From positions 14,202,491 to 14,266,490 of the forward strand of contig OX442317.1 of NCBI GenBank assembly GCA_949358305.1: 64,000 nucleotides of DNA. The letters run 5' to 3'. Shown here in pieces: positions 33,201 to 43,100 of the stretch (within the stretch, counting starts at the first letter, position 1; every line of letters begins with the position of its first letter). Below the pieces are notes generated by a model, which was given only the letters and a program-made list of their open reading frames with translations, was not told where the DNA came from and ran no database searches. Source of the stretch: Strigamia acuminata. Its lineage: Eukaryota > Arthropoda > Chilopoda > Geophilomorpha > Linotaeniidae. The position numbers were made by a program, and so were the translations under genes.

Positions 33201-35502
33201 ACTGTGGGACACAGAAAAGGACATTATAATGTTTAAAATACCGAAAATTGAAAAAATTCCGATTACAAAGCGAGAAGTTGTCTCATTTTTAGCATCAATT
33301 TTCGATCCCATGGGACTCTTGGCTCCTGTGATTCTTCAAATGAAATTGCTCATTCAAGCGATATGGGCTCGGACGAAAAAATGGGATGAAAAAATTCTTG
33401 ATTCAGAGAAGAAAGAAATTGAAGAATGGAATTCCGACATCCAACAACTCAAGGAACTAAAAGTTCAACGTTGGTTAACCACTTATTCAGGTCAGGAAAT
33501 AACCCTAGAAGTTTTTTGTGACGCCAGCACAAAAGCATTTGGCTGCACGATTTTTGTCGTCAACGTGGAGGGCAAAAGAACATTGTTGTTAAGTAAATGC
33601 CGCATTGCGCCGGCCAAAAAAGTTACTCTTCCTCGACTCGAATTAACAGCAGCAGTGGTTGGAGTCAGAATGACAAAATATCTGCTCGAGAACTTTCTTC
33701 CTGGATACCCCGTCACTGAAGTTCGTTACTATTCGGACTCCACTATCACACTCGCCTGGATTAATTCAGACAAAAATGTTTGGAAACCGTATGTCTCAAA
33801 CCGAGTTCAGGAAATTATTTCCTTTTCCAAGCCTGAGCAATGGTCTCATGTGCCAACCGAATTCAACCCAGCTGACCTATTGACCCGTCCCCACAACTCA
33901 AAAACATTGATGAAAAACAAACTTTGGTGGGATGGAGTTGATGTATCAAAACTGGAAAAGAAAGAAGTTATACAGGAAAACCCACCCGATGAAGAGAGAA
34001 AATTAATTGTTATGACTATTCAAGTGAAAGAGAATTTTATTTACAAATTTTTCCGACGTTTTAGCAACTACAATCGACTTTTGAGAGTGTTTTCCTACAT
34101 AATGAGATGGAAAAGTCAACTTGTTCGCGGTGAGCCCCTCTCGCCACTCGAGTTGGAGGCAAACCAACTGAAGATCCTAAAACTTTCGCAGAAATTACAT
34201 TTTTTGGAGGAAGTTGAAGATGTAAAAAACAAAAGGGAATTAAGCAAACATTCCACTTTGAGGAATTTCGAACTCTTTATTGACGAAAACGGATTACTGA
34301 GACTTCATAGCCGTTTGAAAAAATCTTTATTGACATTTGATGAAGTCTATCCCATTATTTTGCATTACGATAGTTGGATAACACGACTGTTGATCAGAAA
34401 AGCACATCTAGAACTACTTCACGGTGATATTAGTGAAACTCTTTATCACTTACGTGAACAATTTTGGATCATAAGAGGAAGGAAAACAATTCAAACAGTT
34501 ATTCGAGAGTGTGCAATTTGCAGACGTGCTAAACTTGCGAGAAATAACCCTTCTACTGGTGACCTTCCCACTGAACGTGTAACTCCAGCAGCTCCATTCC
34601 AACACACTGGAATTGATCATCTTGGACCCATTTATGTTGGCAACAACAAAAAAGAACGGAAAAAGGTTTATATTCTTTTATTCACGTGTATGGTGACAAG
34701 AAGCCTACACTTAGAAGTGTCCGAAGATCTTTCTGTTCCCAAGTTTTTGCTAGCAATGCGACGATTTGGAGCTCGTTTTGGCTATCCTGCCAAAATATTC
34801 TCAGATAATAGCAAAACATTTGAACGCGGTAGTGTGGAGTTACAATCATGGGGCAAGCTCATTGGTCACAAGGACATACAGACTTTCCTATCTGAAAAAA
34901 GAGTGTTATGGACTTTTATTCCACCACTGTCCCCCTGGATGGGAGGGGCATGGGAGCGCCTTGTCCGTTCAGTTAAAGATAAACTTCGAAAAACTTTGCT
35001 TCGATATACCGTTGATTTGGAGACTCTTCAAACTTTAGCTTTGGAAATTAGTTCCGTATTAAATTCAAGACCTTTGTCCTACGTTCCCGACAGTGTTGAT
35101 GGAGGCAGAATTTTGGCGCCTGAAAATTTTTTAACCGGTGGTTTACCAAAATACCTTATAAACAAAAAATTGAGTGCCATCAAAAAGACAGATTTAAGAA
35201 AATTAGACATTAAACGCAGACAGTTCATTTGGGAATTTTGGAGAGTGTGGAGAAAAAGTTATCTTATGCAATTGCGAAATTTTTATGAAACCAAAGGTGA
35301 TAAAAATTTCAAAAACCCCAAAGTGAATCAGATTGTGTTGTTAGAAAAAATAGGAACAAATCCCTATTTTTGGCCACTTGCCCGGATAAAGGAGATTTTT
35401 CCAGGTGAGGATGGTTTTATTCGAGTCATTAAAGTGGTGCTACCCGATGGACGTGAACTGAAAAGATCAGTTAAGCATGTGAGAGCTCTTGAACTGGACT
35501 GA
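30268..35502 (+). CDS. BEL/Pao gag-pol polyprotein (1744 aa)
   Basis: One intact frame encodes all proteins for retrotransposition in cytoplasmic particles and the nucleus. Order: N-terminal helical region (10-95); Pao Gag domain DUF1759 (about 135-280); Lys-rich linker; zinc knuckles at C368-C371-H375-C380, C399-C402-H407-C412 and C418-C421-H425-C430; aspartic protease (DUF1758, about 455-600) with Asp486-Pro-Gly and ILLG near 588; reverse transcriptase with FRVVFN at 775, motif A Asp822, motif B PFG at 872 and FMDD at 909-912; RNase H with Asp1085, Glu1125, Asp1157 and Asp1203; integrase with H1380-H1385-C1415-C1418 and D1450-D1513-E1563; C-terminal DUF5641 (about 1650-1742). The ATG at 30268 follows GAGAAAAC and precedes DUF1759 by a usual distance. 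Oddities: Pro inside the protease triad and DNSKTF in the integrase. No env follows. Confidence 0.95.
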   Translation: MADPSVQNMITPEQLEILETKWEALLTSLSALLTVSEQTSDPGELEALLSTANIRETRAVNELNDLQIHSEHGFYLEAIEKLEAVQTRVDLLRGRWEVSKRSLPTLGGRLNMSTASGGHTTMNASFRKIQKLPKLESVKFDGDILKYKTFKSNFETSVHKDPDLSDVEKLQYLQTMCVGEAATLISTFPLIEESYHLAREELERNYGDEDAQQTALIRSIREMKIVTSVYPTKALRTNLTKISSTVRLLEQLKIPIQTSGAFLMPDIISKFPTQMALRFYQVHGIQNKNIMTLLDFFLKEVAMAERTDNSSHSEKVKKDKTEVEKGKQKGSMTTCAATQDSKPQSNAKVKSGESKQDNKSSNSKTIKCIFCEEDHLNGSCKKEFEVNAKIEIIKKNRLCFNCFRTGHRVGDCKVKFSCKHCGGRHHSTICRKSDVKNSSSIVEKPKEPQVTTHVSCAISATLQLMIFTANLKTKNGGSHNIRGMIDPGSHRSFITTELVERIKLKKCGSISATTQRFNDSTPASTDYDVFNVTLKSRNDTQEIKMTMLSVENLPRVQGILNSTVIEKVKGLNLELAEELPAKTSQIDILLGVDVWWKILKDGKRKINEDLGLINTLFGWVLTGAAGNIDLFDDEADLTTCCNTCNVDINEKLDKLWNLEAIGIDSGEKDSDFIRDRFESTTTRLEDGRYEVMLPFNGQEKELESNWELAMNQLANTLKRIDANEDYKKRYDDSMWQYIEENHAEEVPKEERFLKKGIYNIPHHPVIKEDRDTSKFRVVFNASSSKKGKLSLNDCLFPGPSLNPDLILVIVRFRLYCIPIIADIKQAFLQVMINPTQRNFLRFLWVARNYFKQPYSWQNLWNNIMILRMIVVPFGVISSPFLLCATIRKHAKQFEKTHAKEVDALDDGIFMDDLTSGGDFPADTTTHCERLKMILDSGKLPLVKWATCSKDVFENLKKEGFHMRGEDFSSLGIIKMLGILWDTEKDIIMFKIPKIEKIPITKREVVSFLASIFDPMGLLAPVILQMKLLIQAIWARTKKWDEKILDSEKKEIEEWNSDIQQLKELKVQRWLTTYSGQEITLEVFCDASTKAFGCTIFVVNVEGKRTLLLSKCRIAPAKKVTLPRLELTAAVVGVRMTKYLLENFLPGYPVTEVRYYSDSTITLAWINSDKNVWKPYVSNRVQEIISFSKPEQWSHVPTEFNPADLLTRPHNSKTLMKNKLWWDGVDVSKLEKKEVIQENPPDEERKLIVMTIQVKENFIYKFFRRFSNYNRLLRVFSYIMRWKSQLVRGEPLSPLELEANQLKILKLSQKLHFLEEVEDVKNKRELSKHSTLRNFELFIDENGLLRLHSRLKKSLLTFDEVYPIILHYDSWITRLLIRKAHLELLHGDISETLYHLREQFWIIRGRKTIQTVIRECAICRRAKLARNNPSTGDLPTERVTPAAPFQHTGIDHLGPIYVGNNKKERKKVYILLFTCMVTRSLHLEVSEDLSVPKFLLAMRRFGARFGYPAKIFSDNSKTFERGSVELQSWGKLIGHKDIQTFLSEKRVLWTFIPPLSPWMGGAWERLVRSVKDKLRKTLLRYTVDLETLQTLALEISSVLNSRPLSYVPDSVDGGRILAPENFLTGGLPKYLINKKLSAIKKTDLRKLDIKRRQFIWEFWRVWRKSYLMQLRNFYETKGDKNFKNPKVNQIVLLEKIGTNPYFWPLARIKEIFPGEDGFIRVIKVVLPDGRELKRSVKHVRALELD

Positions 35503-35520
35503 TTTGTTTGAGCTCGTCGT

Positions 35521-35555
35521 GTTTTCTTTTCTCTGTTCTCTCGCCGGCAATTCGC
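35521..35555 (+). promoter_or_regulatory. Pre-3'LTR pyrimidine tract plus GC box (BEL)
   Basis: TTTTCTTTTCTCTGTTCTCT then CGCCGGCAATTCGC runs up to the 3' LTR. This is where a polypurine tract should prime plus-strand DNA, yet the sense strand is pyrimidine-rich. Conserved in plan with E1 and E2. Confidence 0.55.
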
Positions 35556-37123
35556 TGTTGCAAGACAGCGTGGAAGAATTGTTGTGCTGAGATTGTGTCA
35601 ATAAATATTACTAATTGCTTTGATTTGTTTAATTTTCCTTTAGTGTTTTATTTTTCATAATTAATTGATATTTTTCACTTTACAGGAATTTTGACTTATT
35701 AAAATGTTTTTCACTGATTTTTATTGTCACTTTTCAATTTATTGTAGTGTTATTACCTTGCTAATATTTTATTCGTGTCTTTTTGAGTGCATTTATGAAC
35801 CTTTTTATTAATTTTCCCTGATTTTGTGTTTATTGCGTGCAGTTCTAATGTTTTCTTCGTTTTCTGGCATACATTTGCGATGCTCGTTACGTCATGTTTC
35901 GGTTCCTAGCGGACTTTTGCTTCCGTCTTCTAACCTTTCGTTTAGTGTTTTAAAATTCATTTGGATTTCTTTTTACATTTGTTTCAGACTAATTCGGGTC
36001 TGATCTTTCTTTCTGGATGCATTAGAACTGCCCAAATTGCTTCGATCGGTTGTTTCAAACGTTCGTTGTCGGCTGCCGTAAAAGCGTAGCCGAGAATGTT
36101 CGGTTCGAGCAACATATTCGTATTTATTAAACTTGTGTGTATTATTTCAGTATTTTGTAATGGGAATTATTAATTACTCTTGTAATTTAATCATTACTTT
36201 ATTCGTTATTTACATTGAGTGCCTTTTATTCCAATTTCGAATTGTTTTGACGCTTTTGAAATGTTCGCCGGACGCCATGTTTGATCCAACACCTTTGTTT
36301 TGTTCGCCGATCGCCATGTTTGTCCCAAGCGACGATTACACAATGTAACCGTTATTTTTGTATTTTATATTCTTATATTCTGCATTTACTTTTTCATTTC
36401 GAAGTGTTTTCACCTGTATTCTTTGCTAATTTTGCATTTTTATTCCGTTCGGAATTCAAATGTTTTGATTGCATCATTTTGCTTGACGCTGATTGGCTGT
36501 CTCGATCGTCTGCTTGACGATCATTGTTTTCACTCCGTTTGCACTGTTTTACTGTTTTGATCTTATTGTTGTGATTAGATTATTTATTCCTGGTATTCTT
36601 GTGGTCATTTTGGTATATCGCAATCTTTATTTCGTGCAGTTTTTATGTAACTACAACTTTGCTGTGATTTCGTTTCCTCCGTTGCTATGACAACGGAGTT
36701 TTTTGTGTATCTGTATTTCGCCGCTATCGGCTTGGCGCGTGCCGTAATTGGGTACTGCGCATGTGCGGTTCCTCAGGAACCAATGTAATCAGTGTATTTT
36801 ATTCAGTTCTCAACTAACTTTTTAATAAACAAGTTGTTTTTTGTTTACTCCCGTCTTTTCTATTCTCAGCCTTAGTTTTCAATGTGTTGTGAGTAGTTAA
36901 GCCTTTCCCTGGATTAGCCATTGATTCAGCACTCCATTGGATATTAATCATCGGTGTTCTCATCAATGCTCCATGCATTCAACAATAGTTTTCAGTGCGG
37001 ATTTGTGTTCTCAGCGCGGTTTTCGTACGAATTTAACAATACGATCACTTGAGTTTTTAGAAGCGGGAAATTCAAATAGCCCCGACCCCATTCTTGGCTG
37101 TTTGGTGTTGTCAGACCGCAACA
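35556..37123 (+). repeat. BEL 3' LTR (1568 bp)
   Basis: Direct repeat of 27787-29354 ending GACCGCAACA, followed by the GATG target-site copy. One substitution from the 5' LTR was noticed. Confidence 0.95.
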
Positions 37124-40100
37124 GATGTCAAATGGGATCAAAAGTTTATTCTTCCAAATCATTGCTTGGATGTTGCTAAAACTTACATTGAAGCTTTCTA
37201 CTAAGGTTTAAACACTATTTCAGAACATTCAGAAACATTGGTCTTGTGATGTTTGTGCTAAGTCAACTGTGATGTCAAATGGGATCAAAAGTTTATTCTT
37301 CCAAATCATTGCTTGGATGTTGCTAAAACTTACATTGAAGCCTTCTACTAAGGTTTAAACACTATTTCAGAACATTCAGAGACATTGGTCTTGTGAAGTT
37401 TGTGCTAAGTCAACTGTGATGTCAAATGAGATCAAAAGTTTATTCTTTCAAATCATTGCTTGGATGTTGCTAAAACTTACATTAAAGCTTTCTACTAAGG
37501 TTTAAACACTATTTCAGAACATTTAGAGACATTGGTCTTGTGATGTTTGTGCTAAGTCAACTGTGATGAGATCAAAAGTCTATTCTCCAAAATCATTGCT
37601 TGGATGTTGCTAAAACTTACATTGAAGCCTTCTACTAAGGTTTAAACACTATTTCAGAACATTCAGACACATTGGTCTTGTGGTGTTTGTGCTAAGTCAA
37701 CTGTGACGTCAAATAAGATCAAAAGTTTATTCTTTCAAATCATTGCTTGGATGTTGCTAAAACTTACATTAAAGCTTTCTACTAAGGTTTAAACACTATT
37801 TCAGAACATTCAGAGACATTGGTTTGTGGTGTTTGTGCTAAGTCAACTGTGATGTCAAATGAGATCAAAAGTTTATTCTTTCAAATTATTGCTTGGATGT
37901 TGCTAACACTTACATTGAAGCCTTCTACTAAGGTTTAAACACTATTTCTAAACATTCAGAGACATTGATCTTGTGGTGTTTGTGCTAAGTCAACTGTGAC
38001 GTCAAATGAGATCAAAAGTTTATTCTTTCAAATTATTGCTTGGATGTTGCTAAAACTTACATTGAAGCTTTCTACTAAGGTTTAAACACTATTTCAGAAC
38101 ATTCAGAAACATTGGTCTTGTGATGTTTGTGCTAAGTCAACTGTGATGTCAAATGGGATCAAAAGTTTATTCTTCCAAATCATTGCTTGGATGTTGCTAA
38201 AACTTACATTGAAGCTTTCTACTAAGGTTTAAACACTATTTCAGAACATTCAGAGACATTGGTCTTGTGATGTTTGTGCTAAGTCAACTGTGATGAGATC
38301 AAAAGTCTATTCTCCAAAATCATTGCTTGGATGTTGCTAAAACTTACATTGAAGCCTTCTACTAAGGTTTAAACACTATTTCAGAACATTCAGACACATT
38401 GGTCTTGTGGTGTTTGTGCTAAGTCAACTGTGACGTCAAATGAGATCAAAAGTTTATTCTTTCAAATTATTGCTTGGATGTTGCTAAAACTTACATTGAA
38501 GCTTTCTACTAAGGTTTAAACACTATTTCAGAACATTCAGAAACATTGGTCTTGTGATGTTTGTGCTAAGTCAACTGTGATGTCAAATGGGATCAAAAGT
38601 TTATTCTTCCAAATCATTGCTTGGATGTTGCTAAAACTTACATTGAAGCTTTCTACTAAGGTTTAAACACTATTTCAGAACATTCAGAAACATTGGTCTT
38701 GTGATGTTTGTGCTAAGTCAACTGTGATGTCAAATGGGATCAAAAGTTTATTCTTCCAAATCATTGCTTGGATGTTGCTAAAACTTACATTGAAGCCTTC
38801 TACTAAGGTTTAAACACTATTTCAGAACATTCAGAGACATTGGTCTTGTGAAGTTTGTGCTAAGTCAACTGTGATGTCAAATGAGATCAAAAGTTTATTC
38901 TTTCAAATCATTGCTTGGATGTTGCTAAAACTTACATTAAAGCTTTCTACTAAGGTTTAAACACTATTTCAGAACATTTAGAGACATTGGTCTTGTGATG
39001 TTTGTGCTAAGTCAACTGTGATGAGATCAAAAGTCTATTCTCCAAAATCATTGCTTGGATGTTGCTAAAACTTACATTGAAGCCTTCTACTAAGGTTTAA
39101 ACACTATTTCAGAACATTCAGACACATTGGTCTTGTGGTGTTTGTGCTAAGTCAACTGTGACGTCAAATAAGATCAAAAGTTTATTCTTTCAAATCATTG
39201 CTTGGATGTTGCTAAAACTTACATTAAAGCTTTCTACTAAGGTTTAAACACTATTTCAGAACATTCAGAGACATTGGTCTTGTGATGTTTGTGCTAAGTC
39301 AACTGTGATGTCAAATGGGATCAAAAGTTTATTCTTCTAAATCATTGCTTGGATGTTGCTAAAACTTACATTGAAGCCTTCTACTAAGGTTTAAACACTA
39401 TTTCAGAACATTCAGAAACATTGGTCTTGTGATGTTTGTGCTAAGTCAACTGTGATGTCAAATGGGATCAAAAGTTTATTCTTCCAAATCATTGCTTGGA
39501 TGTTGCTAAAACTTACATTGAAGCTTTCTACTAAGGTTTAAACACTATTTCAGAACATTCAGAGACATTGGTCTTGTGATGTTTGTGCTAAGTCAACTGT
39601 GATGAGATCAAAAGTCTATTCTCCAAAATCATTGCTTGGATGTTGCTAAAACTTACATTGAAGCCTTCTACTAAGGTTTAAACACTATTTCAGAACATTC
39701 AGACACATTGGTCTTGTGGTGTTTGTGCTAAGTCAACTGTGACGTCAAATGAGATCAAAAGTTTATTCTTTCAAATTATTGCTTGGATGTTGCTAAAACT
39801 TACATTGAAGCTTTCTACTAAGGTTTAAACACTATTTCAGAACATTCAGAAACATTGGTCGTGTGATGTTTGTGCTAAGTCAACTGTGATGTCAAATGGG
39901 ATCAAAAGTTTATTCTTCCAAATCATTGCTTGGATGTTGCTAAAACTTACATTGAAGCTTTCTACTAAGGTTTAAACACTATTTCAGAACATTCAGACAC
40001 ATTGGTCTTGTGGTGTTTGTGCTAAGTCAACTGTGACGTCAAATAAGATCAAAAGTTTATTCTTTCAAATCATTGCTTGGATGTTGCTAAAACTTACATT

Positions 40101-43100
40101 GAAGCCTTCTACTAAGGTTTAAACACTATTTCAGAACATTCAGAGACATTGGTCTTGTGAAGTTTGTGCTAAGTCAACTGTGATGTCAAATGAGATCAAA
40201 AGTTTATTCTTTCAAATCATTGCTTGGATGTTGCTAAAACTTACATTAAAGCTTTCTACTAAGGTTTAAACACTATTTCAGAACATTTAGAGACATTGGT
40301 CTTGTGATGTTTGTGCTAAGTCAACTGTGATGAGATCAAAAGTCTATTCTCCAAAATCATTGCTTGGATGTTGCTAAAACTTACATTGAAGCCTTCTACT
40401 AAGGTTTAAACACTATTTCAGAACATTCAGACACATTGGTCTTGTGGTGTTTGTGCTAAGTCAACTGTGACGTCAAATAAGATCAAAAGTTTATTCTTTC
40501 AAATCATTGCTTGGATGTTGCTAAAACTTACATTAAAGCTTTCTACTAAGGTTTAAACACTATTTCAGAACATTCAGAGACATTGGTCTTGTGATGTTTG
40601 TGCTAAGTCAACTGTGATGTCAAATGGGATCAAAAGTTTATTCTTCTAAATCATTGCTTGGATGTTGCTAAAACTTACATTGAAGCCTTCTACTAAGGTT
40701 TAAACACTATTTCAGAACATTCAGAAACATTGGTCTTGTGATGTTTGTGCTAAGTCAACTGTGATGTCAAATGGGATCAAAAGTTTATTCTTCCAAATCA
40801 TTGCTTGGATGTTGCTAAAACTTACATTGAAGCTTTCTACTAAGGTTTAAACACTATTTCAGAACATTCAGAGACATTGGTCTTGTGATGTTTGTGCTAA
40901 GTCAACTGTGATGAGATCAAAAGTCTATTCTCCAAAATCATTGCTTGGATGTTGCTAAAACTTACATTGAAGCCTTCTACTAAGGTTTAAACACTATTTC
41001 AGAACATTCAGACACATTGGTCTTGTGGTGTTTGTGCTAAGTCAACTGTGACGTCAAATGAGATCAAAAGTTTATTCTTTCAAATTATTGCTTGGATGTT
41101 GCTAAAACTTACATTGAAGCTTTCTACTAAGGTTTAAACACTATTTCAGAACATTCAGAAACATTGGTCGTGTGATGTTTGTGCTAAGTCAACTGTGATG
41201 TCAAATGGGATCAAAAGTTTATTCTTCCAAATCATTGCTTGGATGTTGCTAAAACTTACATTGAAGCTTTCTACTAAGGTTTAAACACTATTTCAGAACA
41301 TTCAGAAACATTGGTCTTGTGATGTTTGTGCTAAGTCAACTGTGATGTCAAATGGGATCAAAAGTTTATTCTTCCAAATCATTGCTTGGATGTTGCTAAA
41401 ACTTACATTGAAGCCTTCTACTAAGGTTTAAACACTATTTCAGAACATTCAGAGACATTGGTCTTGTGAAGTTTGTGCTAAGTCAACTGTGATGTCAAAT
41501 GAGATCAAAAGTTTATTCTTTCAAATCATTGCTTGGATGTTGCTAAAACTTACATTAAAGCTTTCTACTAAGGTTTAAACACTATTTCAGAACATTTAGA
41601 GACATTGGTCTTGTGATGTTTGTGCTAAGTCAACTGTGATGAGATCAAAAGTCTATTCTCCAAAATCATTGCTTGGATGTTGCTAAAACTTACATTGAAG
41701 CCTTCTACTAAGGTTTAAACACTATTTCAGAACATTCAGACACATTGGTCTTGTGGTGTTTGTGCTAAGTCAACTGTGACGTCAAATAAGATCAAAAGTT
41801 TATTCTTTCAAATCATTGCTTGGATGTTGCTAAAACTTACATTAAAGCTTTCTACTAAGGTTTAAACACTATTTCAGAACATTCAGAGACATTGGTCTTG
41901 TGATGTTTGTGCTAAGTCAACTGTGATGTCAAATGGGATCAAAAGTTTATTCTTCTAAATCATTGCTTGGATGTTGCTAAAACTTACATTGAAGCCTTCT
42001 ACTAAGGTTTAAACACTATTTCAGAACATTCAGAGACATTGGTCTTGTGAAGTTTGTGCTAAGTCAACTGTGATGTCAAATGAGATCAAAAGTTTATTCT
42101 TTCAAATCATTGCTTGGATGTTGCTAAAACTTACATTAAAGCTTTCTACTAAGGTTTAAACACTATTTCAGAACATTTAGAGACATTGGTCTTGTGATGT
42201 TTGTGCTAAGTCAACTGTGATGAGATCAAAAGTCTATTCTCCAAAATCATTGCTTGGATGTTGCTAAAACTTACATTGAAGCCTTCTACTAAGGTTTAAA
42301 CACTATTTCAGAACATTCAGACACATTGGTCTTGTGGTGTTTGTGCTAAGTCAACTGTGACGTCAAATAAGATCAAAAGTTTATTCTTTCAAATCATTGC
42401 TTGGATGTTGCTAAAACTTACATTAAAGCTTTCTACTAAGGTTTAAACACTATTTCAGAACATTCAGAGACATTGGTCTTGTGGTGTTTGTGCTGTCAAC
42501 TGTGATGAGATCAAAAGTCTATTCTCCCAAATCATTGCTTAGATGTTGCTAAAACTTACATTGAAGCCTTCTACTAAGGTTTAAACACTATTTCAGAACA
42601 TTCAGAGACATTGGTTTGTGGTGTTTGTGCTAAGTCAACTGTGATGTCAAATGAGATCAAAAGTTTATTCTTTCAAATTATTGCTTGGATGTTGCTAAAA
42701 CTAACATTGAAGCCTTCTACTAAGGTTTAAACACTATTTCAGAACATTCAGAGACATTGGTCTTGTGGTGTTTGTGCTAAGTCAACTGTGATGAGATCAA
42801 AAGTCTATTTTCCCAAATCATTTCTTGGATGTTGCTAAAACTTACATTAAAGCTTTCTACTAAGGTTTAAACACTATTTCAGAACATTCAGAGACATTGG
42901 TCTTGTGATGTTTGTGCTAAGTCAACTGTGATGAGATCAACAGTCTATTCTCCCAAATCATTGCTTGGATGTTGCTAAAACTTACATTAAAGCTTTCTAC
43001 TAAGGTTTAAACACTATTTCAAAACATTCAGAGACATTGGTCTTGTGATGTTTGTGCTAAGTCAACTGTGATGAGATCAAAAGTCTATTCTCCCAAATCA

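Larger units (their letters stand above)
27787..37123 (+). mobile_element. Autonomous BEL/Pao LTR retrotransposon (9337 bp)
   Basis: 1568-bp LTRs (27787-29354 and 35556-37123) with TGTTGC/GCAACA ends, a 4-bp target-site duplication GATG (27783-27786 and 37124-37127), a PBS, a 0.9-kb leader, one intact gag-pol frame and no env. Only one LTR difference was found by eye (C at 28004, T at 35773), so the insertion is very young. The element is structurally complete and is the likely source type for proteins that move E1 and E2, although nothing proves it is this family that does so. Confidence 0.95.

Noticed and set aside
32826-33311. Long minus-strand frame opposite gag-pol (161 aa), and similar ones at 31845-32354 and 31281-31604
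   Set aside because: Antisense shadows of the polyprotein; no domain, no own start context.
36937-37179. 80-aa frame running from the BEL 3' LTR into satellite
   Set aside because: It is the truncated start of the leader ORF reading into flanking DNA after insertion.
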